From contig JAFTCL010000044.1 of assembly GCA_017454745.1 (NCBI GenBank), forward strand, positions 89,451 to 153,450: a stretch of 64,000 nucleotides of DNA, written 5' to 3'. Positions 7,221 to 16,420 of this stretch are shown here, in pieces (the stretch's first letter is position 1; every line of letters starts with the position of its first letter). The position numbers and the translations under genes are program-made. The notes under the pieces were generated by a model. The model had not been told where the DNA came from. It saw nothing but the letters and a program-made list of their open reading frames with translations, and did not search any database. The DNA comes from Kiritimatiellia bacterium. GTDB lineage: Bacteria; Verrucomicrobiota; Kiritimatiellia; RFP12; UBA1067.

Positions 7221-9452
7221 ATGAATTTGGACGCCAACTCCCCTACCCCGAACGACAGCCAGCATCACATCACCGGCACGGTGGAATCCATTGTGTTCCG
7301 TAATGATGAGACCGGCTACACCGTCTGCAATGTGCGTCCCGCCAAGGACGGCAGTTGGCATTCTGCGGTTAGCGACGAAGTGTTCACCGTGGTCGGGGTT
7401 TGCGCGGCAATCTGGGAAGGCGAAGAGATGCAAGCCGACGGCGAATGGGTGAATCATCCGTCGCACGGGAATCAGTTCCAGGCCAAAAACATCGTGTGCA
7501 TCACCCCTACATCGCTGGAAGGCATACGACGCTATCTCGCCAGTGGAATGATTAAAGGCATCGGGCCGAAATTCGCCCAGCGCATTGTGGACAAATTCGG
7601 CGCCAATACGCTGGAGATTATCGACAAAGCGTCCGCACGGCTTTGCGAGGTGGAGGGAATTGGCGACGGACGGCGGAAACTGATCAAGGAATCCTGGGCG
7701 GAACAGCGCGGCATCCGCGACATCATGATCTTTCTCCAATCGCACGGCATCGGCACCGCCAAAGCTTCGCGCATCTACCGGCAGTACGGTGCGGATGCCA
7801 TCGCGGTTGTGAAACGCAACCCCTACCGCCTTTGCGAGGAGGTATGGGGAATCGGGTTTAAAACCGCCGACGGAATCGCGCTGAGCGTGGGCATCCCGCC
7901 CGATTCCGAAATCCGCGCCCGAGCGGGGTTGATACACACTTTAAGGACCGCTGCCGAGGAAGATGGCCATTGCTACACCATGGAACCCGACTTGCTGCTG
8001 AATGCCCAGGAAATGCTTAAGACTTCCAAAGACATTCCGCTGGAAACCATTGCCGTGGCGCTGAACACCGAATACAGCCGCGGCGGATTGGTAAAAGAAG
8101 ACGGGCGCGTATATCTCCGCGATATTTACCACGCCGAATTCCGTGCCGCCGAGAAATTGAAGCGGCTGCTCTCGTCGCCCCGCAGTTTCGAGCCGATCAA
8201 CGCGGAGAAAGCGATAGCTTGGGCCGAAGGTAAAATCGGCTTCAAACTCGCCGACCGCCAGCGCCAGGCGTTGTCCAACGCAATTGAAAACAAGGTTTCG
8301 GTGATTACCGGCGGCCCCGGCGTGGGCAAGACCACCATTATCCGGGCACTGACCGATATTTTCGAAGCGCGCAAACTTAAATTGGGTTTGGCCGCCCCGA
8401 CCGGACGGGCGGCAAAAAGGATGTCCGAGTCGACCGGTGTTGAGGCGCAAACCCTTCACCGCATGTTGAAATTCAATCCATCCTGCGGCAAGTTCATTTA
8501 TTGCGCCGAAAATCCTATGGAGTGCGACTGCTTTATCTTGGACGAAACCTCGATGATCGACATCCGGCTGATGGAGCAGTTTTTGCAGGCGTTGCCGGAT
8601 TCCGCGACGCTGATTCTGGTCGGCGACACCGACCAGCTGCCCAGCGTCGGGCCGGGCAACGTGTTGCACGATTTAATCGATTCCGGCGTTATCCCGTTCT
8701 GCAAACTGGACTTTATTTTCCGGCAAGACGCATCGGGATATATCGTGCGCAACGCCCACCACGTCAACAACGGCGAACGGTTTGAGCTGCCTTCAGGGGA
8801 AAGCGATTTCTATTTCATCGAAACCGCCGAGCCGGAGAAAATCATTGAACGCACGGTTGAACTCATGACCAGCCGCATTCCGAAGAAATTCAAGTTCGAT
8901 CCTTTAAACGATGTCCAGGTGCTTACCCCGATGCGGAAAAACCTGCTTGGCACCGAGTATCTAAACGAAGTGATTCAACGGACGCTCAACCCTTCCGGCC
9001 CGGCATTGTCGCGAGGAATGACCAAATTCCGGCAAGGCGACCGGGTGATGCAGCTGCGCAACAATTATGACAAAGGCGTCTTCAACGGCGACATCGGAAT
9101 CATCAAAAGCGTTGACGAAGAAGAGGCGCAGATGGTGGTGCTTTTTGACGGGTGCCCGGTGGAGTACCGGAAAAACGAGTTGGACGAGTTGGTGCTGGCA
9201 TACGCCTGTTCCATCCATAAATCCCAGGGAAGCGAGTATCCGGCGGTGATAGTGCTTATTCACACCCAGCACTACAAACTCCTGCAACGCAACCTGCTCT
9301 ACACCGCCATCACCAGAGGCAAGAAATTGGTGATGGTGATCGGATCGTCAAAGGCGGTGTATATTGCCGTGAACTCCAACCAAGTGCGGGAGCGCCGCAC
9401 CTCGCTCGGCCTTCGGTTGAAGAGCGGTATTGATCGGGGCAACCCGCGTTAA
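7221..9452 (+). CDS. recD2: RecD2-type ATP-dependent DNA helicase
   Basis: This 743-residue SF1 helicase of the RecD2/TraA class moves 5' to 3' and is used in DNA repair independently of RecBC. An N-terminal OB-like domain (ITGTVESIVFRNDETGYTVC) and helix-hairpin-helix segments (residues about 105-230) precede the motor. Walker A GGPGVGKTT lies at about residue 364, Walker B DETSMID near 440, GDTDQLPSVGPGN near 470, and the UvrD C-terminal motif YACSIHKSQGSEYP near 660. The length fits the family (700-750). AGGA lies 8 bases before the ATG. It sits among glycosidase genes with only 47 bases from the DUF4838 stop, so it may be cotranscribed with it. Confidence 0.95.
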   Translation: MNLDANSPTPNDSQHHITGTVESIVFRNDETGYTVCNVRPAKDGSWHSAVSDEVFTVVGVCAAIWEGEEMQADGEWVNHPSHGNQFQAKNIVCITPTSLEGIRRYLASGMIKGIGPKFAQRIVDKFGANTLEIIDKASARLCEVEGIGDGRRKLIKESWAEQRGIRDIMIFLQSHGIGTAKASRIYRQYGADAIAVVKRNPYRLCEEVWGIGFKTADGIALSVGIPPDSEIRARAGLIHTLRTAAEEDGHCYTMEPDLLLNAQEMLKTSKDIPLETIAVALNTEYSRGGLVKEDGRVYLRDIYHAEFRAAEKLKRLLSSPRSFEPINAEKAIAWAEGKIGFKLADRQRQALSNAIENKVSVITGGPGVGKTTIIRALTDIFEARKLKLGLAAPTGRAAKRMSESTGVEAQTLHRMLKFNPSCGKFIYCAENPMECDCFILDETSMIDIRLMEQFLQALPDSATLILVGDTDQLPSVGPGNVLHDLIDSGVIPFCKLDFIFRQDASGYIVRNAHHVNNGERFELPSGESDFYFIETAEPEKIIERTVELMTSRIPKKFKFDPLNDVQVLTPMRKNLLGTEYLNEVIQRTLNPSGPALSRGMTKFRQGDRVMQLRNNYDKGVFNGDIGIIKSVDEEEAQMVVLFDGCPVEYRKNELDELVLAYACSIHKSQGSEYPAVIVLIHTQHYKLLQRNLLYTAITRGKKLVMVIGSSKAVYIAVNSNQVRERRTSLGLRLKSGIDRGNPR

Positions 9453-9480
9453 CGGCACGCCAACTTGCCGGGAATTCGCG

Positions 9481-9509
9481 TTGCAATTTGGAATTGGATG
9501 GTGTAAACT
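9481..9509 (+). promoter_or_regulatory. Sigma70-like promoter for the GH97 gene
   Basis: TTGCAA (9481-9486), 17 bases and TAAACT (9504-9509) lie about 50 bases before the GH97 ATG and just after the recD2 stop. Confidence 0.45.
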
Positions 9510-9560
9510 TTCGGTATCGTTTTGTGAGAGTTGGTACGTTTCCTATCAGAGGAGGTTGAT

Positions 9561-11549
9561 ATGAGATTCGCATCGTTGTGTATCGCGGCGGTTTTATTAG
9601 GAAGCAACTTATGGGCGGAACAACCCATTTTGGTGACATCGCCGAACATGATGAACTCGATCGAGCTTAAGGTAACCCAATCCGGGGTGGAAATGGCGGT
9701 CCGGCGCTATTCCGCCACACAGGTCACCGCGCGTTTCGGTTTTCAGAGATATCTTGACGGTTCCGACGCACCGGACGGACGGAACGCCCAAATCGAACGG
9801 GTTGCCCGCACCGTCCGCTCCGGTAAAATCGACACGCCGGTTTATAAAAAATCCGCGGTAGATTTAGCCGCGAACGAGGCCACGGTTTGGTTCAAAGGGG
9901 GATGGGGAATCGTGCTGTTATGCCGCAATGACGGAGTCGCTTACCGTCTTGTCACCGTAAAAAACGGCGAACGCTTGATTTCCGTTGACTCCTCGCAACT
10001 GATATTCCCCTCCCCCGAAACCCGTTGCTGGGCGGGACGAAACAACGGCAACTATAATGGCGACAAATTTCAGAACAGTTGGGAAACCGTATTCGAGGAA
10101 ACGAAAATCGGCAAACTCGACACCTTAGGCAAGAGCATTTTCTATCTGCCGTTCGTATTTAACCACGGCAACGTTTTCACCGCATTCACCGAGAGCGACC
10201 TGCGCGACTATCCCGGTTGCGATTTGGTACACCTTAAAGAGGGTTCCAACGTGCTCGATCTTTGGCATTCCCAGATTCCCGAATCCACCGAAATCCGTCC
10301 ACCGCACATCCGGGTAACCAACCGGATGGGCGCGTTCGCCAAAACCGGCGTCAACCGGTCCTATCCGTGGCGCGTGTTCATTCTCGGCGACAATATCGCC
10401 GATCTCGCGGCCAGCGATATTGTTTACGCGCTTGCCGAACCCGCCGCCGAAGGAACGGATTTCAGTTGGGTTAAACCCGGGATTGCCACTTGGGAATGGT
10501 GGAACGGTTGCAGCCTTAAAAACGTGCCGTTCCAACCCGGCGTGAATACCGACACCTATCTGCATTTCATCGACTTTGCCGCCGAATACGGAATCCCCTA
10601 TCTGCTGATTGACGCCGGATGGAGCAAAGGCGATATTTTCGACATCAATCCAAATGTCGACCTGGATAAAATCATCCGCCACGGCCGCGAAAAGCGCGTT
10701 GGGGTTATACTTTGGGCCGCCTGCTCGCAGTTTAAAGACCGGATTGACCCGGTTATGTCGCGAATTGCCCAAATGGGGGCGAAAGGGCTAAAGATCGATT
10801 TCTTTGACCGTGACGACCAGACAATCGTCAACTACATCGAAGAGTTGGCCGCCACCGCCGCCCAATACCGTTTGGTGTTGGACTTCCACGGAATGTTCAA
10901 GCCCACCGGGCTGGAACGCAAATATCCCAACATACTAAACTATGAGGGAATATACGGGTTGGAGCAGATGAAGTGGACGCAGTTCCGCGATATGCCGCGC
11001 AACGACTGCCAGGCCGTGTTCACCAGAATGCTGGCCGGACCGATGGACTACACTCCCGGCGGAATGCGCAACGCCACCCTAAAAGGTTACAAGCCTTCAG
11101 GGCGGCAACCGCCGACACAAGGCACGCGTGTCCATCAGATGGCGCTGCAGGCTCTTTATTTCGCGCCTTTGCAAATGATGGCCGATTCTCCCAGCGATTA
11201 CCGAGAAAATTCCGAATGCGCGAAATTCATGGCCGGAATCCCGACGGTTTGGGACGACACCGTGGCGTTGCCGAGCGAGATGGGTAAAACCGCCGCGCTG
11301 GCCCGGCGCAAGGGTAAAACCTGGTATGCCGCCGCGATCGGCGACTGGAGTGAACGCATTTATTCTCTGCCCACCGGTTTTCTTGACAAAGGCAGCTGGC
11401 AAGCGGACATTTTTGAAGATGCTGCCGAAGCGGCGGAACAACCTACCCGTTATACCCGCCGTACTGCAGTTATCAAAGCCGGCGATACAATCTGCATGCG
11501 TCTAGCGCCGGGCGGCGGTTTTGTCATCAGGTTCAGTAAATCGAATTGA
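9561..11549 (+). CDS. Glycoside hydrolase family 97 (alpha-glucosidase/alpha-galactosidase type)
   Basis: This 662-residue secreted protein has a signal peptide ending near LWAEQP. The GH97 N-terminal beta-supersandwich (residues about 20-290) precedes a TIM barrel starting at IATWEWWNGC (about 308). Barrel motifs include LLIDAGWSKG, GVILWA, GLKIDFFDRDDQ, LVLDFHGMFKPTG and NYEGIYGLEQ, and a C-terminal beta domain follows. GH97 holds both inverting enzymes such as SusB and retaining alpha-galactosidases. An Asp in KIDFFDR sits where retaining members carry the nucleophile, so I lean to the retaining type, without certainty. GGAGG directly before the ATG at 9561 decides the start. Confidence 0.9.
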   Translation: MRFASLCIAAVLLGSNLWAEQPILVTSPNMMNSIELKVTQSGVEMAVRRYSATQVTARFGFQRYLDGSDAPDGRNAQIERVARTVRSGKIDTPVYKKSAVDLAANEATVWFKGGWGIVLLCRNDGVAYRLVTVKNGERLISVDSSQLIFPSPETRCWAGRNNGNYNGDKFQNSWETVFEETKIGKLDTLGKSIFYLPFVFNHGNVFTAFTESDLRDYPGCDLVHLKEGSNVLDLWHSQIPESTEIRPPHIRVTNRMGAFAKTGVNRSYPWRVFILGDNIADLAASDIVYALAEPAAEGTDFSWVKPGIATWEWWNGCSLKNVPFQPGVNTDTYLHFIDFAAEYGIPYLLIDAGWSKGDIFDINPNVDLDKIIRHGREKRVGVILWAACSQFKDRIDPVMSRIAQMGAKGLKIDFFDRDDQTIVNYIEELAATAAQYRLVLDFHGMFKPTGLERKYPNILNYEGIYGLEQMKWTQFRDMPRNDCQAVFTRMLAGPMDYTPGGMRNATLKGYKPSGRQPPTQGTRVHQMALQALYFAPLQMMADSPSDYRENSECAKFMAGIPTVWDDTVALPSEMGKTAALARRKGKTWYAAAIGDWSERIYSLPTGFLDKGSWQADIFEDAAEAAEQPTRYTRRTAVIKAGDTICMRLAPGGGFVIRFSKSN

Positions 11550-11638
11550 CAAAGCCAATGACTTATGTGTTTTTCAACTTGCCGGGCAATGATTTTTTTA
11601 ATAAAATCACGGTGTTGTTTTTTTGAAGGAGTTTCGTT

Positions 11639-12160
11639 ATGCGCGTTAGTAATTTTTTAGTAATGGTTCTGTCCGCCGGTCTGTTTTGCGCCGGATGCGC
11701 CAATTATCGTGTGGGTTCGGGCGTGCCGGCTGATAAACGGACTATTTCGGTGTCGGAATTCGAAAACGAATCCGGGTTTCCCGAAATTGACTCCATTATT
11801 ACCCAATACACATTACGCGAGTTGCAGCGCGAAGGCACTTTCAAACTCGCCAAGCCCGGCGAAGCCGCGCTGAAAATCTATGGGCGGGTCACCAGATCCC
11901 ATGCCGAAGGCATTCATTACGACCGCAACTACAACGCGCGCGCCTCCGAATACCGCCACACTTTAACCGTGAGGTTCTCGCTCTGGGACACCGAGACCGG
12001 CAAGATGCTGATCGACGACCAACCGGTGAAGGTAAACACCACGTTTATGACCCGCGGCGACATGCTCACCGGCTTGCAGGATTCAATGCCCCGTCTCGCC
12101 AAAGACGCGGCCCGAACCATTGTGGACACCGTACTGGCCCAATGGTCAACCGACAAATAG
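11639..12160 (+). CDS. lptE: LptE-like LPS assembly lipoprotein
   Basis: This 173-residue outer-membrane lipoprotein has signal MRVSNFLVMVLSAGLFCAGC, where the Cys at residue 20 is the lipidation site. The mature part begins NYRVGSG and holds the LptE-type segment KRTISVSEFENESGFPEID. It ends with a helix PRLAKDAARTIVDTVLAQW, as in LptE proteins of the PVC and delta groups. LptE plugs the LptD barrel that inserts lipopolysaccharide. The assignment rests on this pattern, with a generic lipoprotein as the alternative. AAGGAG stands 9 bases upstream of the ATG. rsmI follows 4 bases after the stop. Confidence 0.75.
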   Translation: MRVSNFLVMVLSAGLFCAGCANYRVGSGVPADKRTISVSEFENESGFPEIDSIITQYTLRELQREGTFKLAKPGEAALKIYGRVTRSHAEGIHYDRNYNARASEYRHTLTVRFSLWDTETGKMLIDDQPVKVNTTFMTRGDMLTGLQDSMPRLAKDAARTIVDTVLAQWSTDK

Positions 12161-12164
12161 CACC

Positions 12165-12872
12165 ATGTTACACTTCGTAGCAACGCCAATCGGAAATCTT
12201 GGGGATCTTTCACCGCGCGCGATCGAGGTTTTTAAAGCCGCCGAACTGATTGCCTGCGAAGACACCCGGCGTACTTGGCAACTGTTGTCCGCCTTTAATA
12301 TTCCGCGCAAAGAGATGGTGTCTTACCGGCAAGGCAACGAAGAATCTACCGGCGACCGGATAATTCGTGCCGTGCAAGCCGGACGCGAAGTCGCGGTGTG
12401 TTCCGATGGCGGATATCCAGGCATCAGCGATCCCGGATACCGGTTGATCCGTCAAGCCGCCCAGCTCGACATCCCGTTCGATATCATCCCCGGCGCATCG
12501 GCGGTAAATGTCGCGTTGTTGATGTCTGGACTTCCGACCTCCAGCTTCACCTTCAAAGGATTCCCGCCCCGCAAACCCGGCGCTTTGCGCAGGTTTTTCG
12601 AAGAGGAAAAAGATTTGCCGCACACGCTAATCTGTTTCGAATCGCCTTTCCGCGTAACGCATTCGCTGCAAGCCGCGTTGGAAACGATGGGCGACCGGGA
12701 GGCTGCGGTCTGCATAGAACTGACCAAACTGCACGAGCGCGTGTCACGCGGTTTTCTTTCCGAACTAATCCCCCAATTTGACGGGAAAACCGTCAAAGGC
12801 GAAGTGGCAATAGTAATCGCCGGAAACAACGAAAAATTTCAGCGTCAGGCAACTGATTGCGCTACCGAATAA
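12165..12872 (+). CDS. rsmI: 16S rRNA 2'-O-ribose C1402 methyltransferase RsmI
   Basis: This 235-residue enzyme uses S-adenosylmethionine to methylate C1402 in the ribosomal decoding centre. It is a tetrapyrrole-methylase fold: FVATPIGNLGDLSPRAIEVF at the start, ACEDTRRTWQLL near residue 27, SDGGYPGISDPGYRLI near 78 and IPGASAVNVALLMSGLP near 105. All are hallmark RsmI motifs. The ATG at 12165 is 4 bases after the lptE stop and lacks its own strong ribosome site, which suggests coupling. An open frame from 12120 would overlap lptE and adds unrelated residues. The last 11 bases overlap the convergent GH78 gene. Confidence 0.95.
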   Translation: MLHFVATPIGNLGDLSPRAIEVFKAAELIACEDTRRTWQLLSAFNIPRKEMVSYRQGNEESTGDRIIRAVQAGREVAVCSDGGYPGISDPGYRLIRQAAQLDIPFDIIPGASAVNVALLMSGLPTSSFTFKGFPPRKPGALRRFFEEEKDLPHTLICFESPFRVTHSLQAALETMGDREAAVCIELTKLHERVSRGFLSELIPQFDGKTVKGEVAIVIAGNNEKFQRQATDCATE

Positions 12873-14583
12873 TCTTCACCCAATCGGGGGCTTTAACATC
12901 GGTCTTAAGTTGTCCGTCAGGGGTTTTATCCACCCGTACCTTTACCACCTCTCCGGTCGGTAACGGGAACGAACCTTCCGCCCACTCCAAATCACCGAGG
13001 AAGGGTTTTACCCGAACCGTCTTGCACCCGGTTTCCACCGCCGTAATCCCAAGGACATGGTGAATCAGCCAAGCCGCCGGACCGGATGACCAGCCGTGAC
13101 ACAGGCTGTGCCGGAAACCTACATAGCAGAACTCGCCGTAATCGCCGTGGATATCCTTTTTACCCGCCACCGGCAATTGGTCGATCCTGAACGCGTTGTT
13201 AGTCCATGCAATGTTGAAATCCTCCCAGAACGAGGTGGCGCCCATATCGAGCATCCCTCCCCAATAATCCCGAACCGTGTTTACCGCGCACTGGTTTTCG
13301 CCGACTTTGGACATCGCCTCCAGCATATAGTAGCCGTAGAATGTGGACACATTCTTTACCCCGTCCTTGCCCAGCACTTGGTCATACATTTCGCGTTCGT
13401 CGCGCAAACCGGCCAGTGCCAAAAGCGCCGCCGCCTGTTTGCTGCCGTGCGGGGCGGGTTTTACGGAAGCCAAGCGGCTCACCGCATTATCGCACTCTTT
13501 CTTAAACTCGGCGTCATTCAACGCTTCGGCCATTTTTGAACTGCAAACCATCGCCTCCAACATCAACGCCTGCATTCCGGACGCCACTGCCGGTTTGTTG
13601 TGGTTGGACGGCCAATCCAAAAAGCCGCCCATCGTGCATTTGTTGTCCGCGCCGATATGCTGCAACACATGCTTACAAGTCGCCTTGATGTACTCGCGGT
13701 GTTTTTTGAGGTAATCCAAATCCCCGGTGTAATGGTACCATTCGTAAACGCAGCGCAGCCACCACAGCGTATAGGACGGCATAGAGTCCATCCAAGCGTT
13801 CGGCGAGGTGGTAGCCCGCATATAGTCGAACGATTCCGGCAAAATCGACTGGGCGCCGAACACCGCCAGAATGCTCATCATTTCCGGATGCGAATCGCCC
13901 ATCCAAACCAGACGGTCGCGCTTGATACCGTCCCAAAGATAATCCTGGCAGCACAGGTGCACGGTTCTGGCGGCGGTGGCCCAAACTTCGTTCAATCTGT
14001 CGTCGCTGCATTTGAATCCGCCAAGGTACTGCATCGGGCGCATCAGCGACACGGCCTTGAGATACTCAATCTGCAAACGGCCTTTGGTGAGCAGATCAAT
14101 CCGCACAAAACGGAAACCGGTGTTGCCGATCTCGCGGGTCCCGGCCCAAGGCAAATCAATTTCGCTGTCGCGTATCGCGTGGTCGTTGCAAGCTCCGCGC
14201 TCGCCAAGCTCGGACATCGCCTCCGCCACCGACTCGCCAAAACGCACCCGGACCTTCACTCCCCTACTGCTCGGACCGCCGGAGGCGATTAACAGACCTC
14301 CGTGCAACTCGCGCCCGAAATCAACCAGCACCCCGGCTCGTTCGCCTTTGTTTTCAAGCGTGCAACCGGAACCGTTCAAAAACGCACCTTCGGGGACCTG
14401 CCCCAAACGCGGTCTGCAAAGTATTTCGGAGTTGGAGACCGACGCTTTTTCGCTATTTTCGGATTGCCAAACCACCCTTGACGGCGAAATGTACGTCCGT
14501 ACCCGCGGGTCAACCTTTTCTTCCGTTCCCGCGATGGCGGCTGCCGCCATCATTCCAATTGCCAGCAACGACACAAGTTTCAT
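12862..14583 (-). CDS. Alpha-L-rhamnosidase-like glycoside hydrolase (GH78), short form
   Basis: This 573-residue secreted protein has signal MKLVSLLAIGMMAAAAIAGT. A beta domain (residues about 60-185) precedes the (alpha/alpha)6 domain. CCQDYLWDGIKRDRLVWMGD near residue 215 takes the place of the GH78 acid motif, GATSFWEDF near 450 matches the second conserved site, and a C-terminal beta domain closes the protein. It is about 190 residues shorter than the GH78 at 2525-4807 and only distantly related to it, so the substrates may differ. GAGGAG lies 8 bases before the ATG at 14583. The gene converges on rsmI with an 11-base overlap, so no terminator separates them. Confidence 0.85.
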   Translation of the reverse strand: MKLVSLLAIGMMAAAAIAGTEEKVDPRVRTYISPSRVVWQSENSEKASVSNSEILCRPRLGQVPEGAFLNGSGCTLENKGERAGVLVDFGRELHGGLLIASGGPSSRGVKVRVRFGESVAEAMSELGERGACNDHAIRDSEIDLPWAGTREIGNTGFRFVRIDLLTKGRLQIEYLKAVSLMRPMQYLGGFKCSDDRLNEVWATAARTVHLCCQDYLWDGIKRDRLVWMGDSHPEMMSILAVFGAQSILPESFDYMRATTSPNAWMDSMPSYTLWWLRCVYEWYHYTGDLDYLKKHREYIKATCKHVLQHIGADNKCTMGGFLDWPSNHNKPAVASGMQALMLEAMVCSSKMAEALNDAEFKKECDNAVSRLASVKPAPHGSKQAAALLALAGLRDEREMYDQVLGKDGVKNVSTFYGYYMLEAMSKVGENQCAVNTVRDYWGGMLDMGATSFWEDFNIAWTNNAFRIDQLPVAGKKDIHGDYGEFCYVGFRHSLCHGWSSGPAAWLIHHVLGITAVETGCKTVRVKPFLGDLEWAEGSFPLPTGEVVKVRVDKTPDGQLKTDVKAPDWVKIIR

Positions 14584-14605
14584 ATCCCGAACTCCTCAAA
14601 TAATT

Positions 14606-14650
14606 AAAAAAAATCCCGGCGGGAAAGGGGAAAACCCTTCGCCGCCGGGA
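14606..14650 (-). terminator. Intrinsic terminator of the valS-rSAM-yebC unit
   Basis: A perfect 9-bp stem (14614-14622 with 14642-14650, arms TCCCGGCGG and CCGCCGGGA) is followed on the minus strand by a run of seven T (A on the plus strand, 14606-14612). It lies 18 bases past the yebC stop. Confidence 0.85.
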
Positions 14651-14668
14651 GGATAAAAAAGCCGCGTA

Positions 14669-15430
14669 TTACTCCGCGTCAAGCTGGTCGGCGATGGAAT
14701 CGTCCACATCCATGTTGGTGTAGACATCCTCAACATCCTCGTTCTCTTCCAAAGCTTCAACCAGACGATTGATTGCCTTGGCGACGGAAACGTCGCTGAC
14801 CGGGGTGGTCATCAACGGAACCAAACCGACCTGGGAATTTTCGGCATCGATCACGATGTTGGCCTGGTCGAGCGCGTTGCAGACATCATAGTATGCCGAA
14901 GGCTCGCAAGTGACGGTGAAACCTCCATCGTCGGTCTCCATGTCGTCGGCGCCGGCGTTGAGTACCACTTCCATCACGGCGTCTTCTTCCAAACCTTCTG
15001 CCTGCGGGATGAGGATGGTGCCTTTACGGGCGAAATTACGCATAACCGAACCCTGCTGGGCAAGCTCCGCGCCCGCTTTCTTGAAGATGCTGCGGACTTC
15101 GGCCGCCGCACGGTTCTTGTTGTCGGTAAGAACTTTGACCACCACGCCGACGGAATTGGTGTAACCCTCGTAGATGATTTCTTCGAGGATATCCGCCGCC
15201 AATTCGCCCGTGCCCTTCTTGATGGCGCGATCGATGTTGTCGTTCGGCATGTTAACCGATTTAGCCTTTGCGATCAGGGTACGAAGCGTCGGGTTGTTTC
15301 CGGGATCGCCTCCGCCCTGCTTCACGACAATCGTGATTTCCTTAGCGATCTTCGAAAAGATCTTGCCGCGCTTGGCGTCAGCCGCGCCCTTCTTGTGTTT
15401 AATGGTTGCCCATTTACTATGACCGCTCAT
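14669..15430 (-). CDS. yebC: YebC/PmpR family protein
   Basis: This 253-residue member of the TACO1/YebC family starts with the invariant MSGHSKWATIKHKKGAADAK and continues RGKIFSKIAKEI. PNDNIDRAIKKGTGE is near residue 60 and an acidic C-terminus follows. Members were long called transcriptional regulators; YebC-type proteins also help ribosomes translate proline-rich stretches. Length is normal. AGGAAAGG lies 7 bases before the ATG. It is the last gene of the unit that begins with valS, 48 bases after the radical SAM gene and followed by a clear terminator. Confidence 0.96.
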   Translation of the reverse strand: MSGHSKWATIKHKKGAADAKRGKIFSKIAKEITIVVKQGGGDPGNNPTLRTLIAKAKSVNMPNDNIDRAIKKGTGELAADILEEIIYEGYTNSVGVVVKVLTDNKNRAAAEVRSIFKKAGAELAQQGSVMRNFARKGTILIPQAEGLEEDAVMEVVLNAGADDMETDDGGFTVTCEPSAYYDVCNALDQANIVIDAENSQVGLVPLMTTPVSDVSVAKAINRLVEALEENEDVEDVYTNMDVDDSIADQLDAE

Positions 15431-15478
15431 CTTCTACCTTTCCTCGTACGCAGCACGCTCGGCGTGCCGTTCGTTTCA

Positions 15479-16417
15479 CTACACACTGCTTGTCGCGGAA
15501 TACCGGCTTTCCGCGCCTACCGCACCTTCGCCCGCAGGCATCTCCTGCCCCAACAGACCTTCCGGTGCAACATCCTCATACTCCTGGACCCAACCGTTGT
15601 CGAATCCCAGCGCATCTACCGCGTCGGTGAGCATTTCGTACTCTTCCGCGGTAACCCGCCGGTTCCAACCGTCATGCTCCAATGCCCGGTAAACCGGAGT
15701 GTACTGCGACATCACACTCACCGAAATCCCGGTGCCGACCGTTTCGGCCAGCCATTTCAAGTTTGCCACCGCCTCTTGCACCCGGCCAGGCAACGCCAGC
15801 AGGCGGCAAATAACGCCGCGCCGGGCCAATCCGCCGGAATCCAGCTCCAACGACCCCAAACGGTTCCAAAACCACCTCAACGCTTCCCGCGAACACTCCA
15901 CGTAACGGGGAGCGTCTGAACCCTCTGCCGCACATGCGGAAGTAGCGTAGCGCAAATCGCACAACGCGATATCCGCCAAGTCTGAAAACCGCACAAGAGT
16001 CTCCACCAACTCAAAACCAGACGTATTATACACAATTGGCAACGAAATGCCAGCACTAAGTAACGGAAATAACGCTTCTTTTATCTGCGGCAACCACGGC
16101 GTCGGCGAAACCAGATTCCAATTGTGGCAACCTTTGGCGGCCAAAGAGCGGAAAATCCCGGTCAAGGCGTCGATTTTCAGGTCTTCACCTTGACCGCCCT
16201 GGCTCCATGGGTGGTTCTGGCAGTAAATGCAGCGCATCGTGCAATGCGAGAAAAAGACCGTTCCGGATCCATTTTCGCCGGTCAGCGGCGGCTCTTCTCC
16301 AAAGTGCGGCCCGTAACGGAAGACCCGCGGCAACCGTCCGGCGCCGCAATATCCCGGTCTGCCTTCCGCGCGGTTGGCTCCGCACCGGCGCGGACACAAT
16401 TTGCAGCTCTCCAGCAT
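15479..16417 (-). CDS. Radical SAM protein, PflA-like (COG1313 type)
   Basis: This 312-residue iron-sulfur protein has the radical SAM cluster CTMRCIYCQN (CxxxCxxC) near residues 60-69. Before it is a cysteine-rich start, CKLCPRRCGANRAEGRPGYC, as in the PflX/COG1313 group of activase-like proteins whose substrate is unknown. VSPTPWLPQIKEAL and YNTSGFELVETL fit the partial TIM barrel. No SPASM or ferredoxin domain is seen. It begins 3 bases after valS ends and precedes yebC, so it is read in the same transcript. Pairing of valS with this protein is probably operon convenience. Confidence 0.8.
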   Translation of the reverse strand: MLESCKLCPRRCGANRAEGRPGYCGAGRLPRVFRYGPHFGEEPPLTGENGSGTVFFSHCTMRCIYCQNHPWSQGGQGEDLKIDALTGIFRSLAAKGCHNWNLVSPTPWLPQIKEALFPLLSAGISLPIVYNTSGFELVETLVRFSDLADIALCDLRYATSACAAEGSDAPRYVECSREALRWFWNRLGSLELDSGGLARRGVICRLLALPGRVQEAVANLKWLAETVGTGISVSVMSQYTPVYRALEHDGWNRRVTAEEYEMLTDAVDALGFDNGWVQEYEDVAPEGLLGQEMPAGEGAVGAESRYSATSSV

Positions 16418-16420
16418 ACC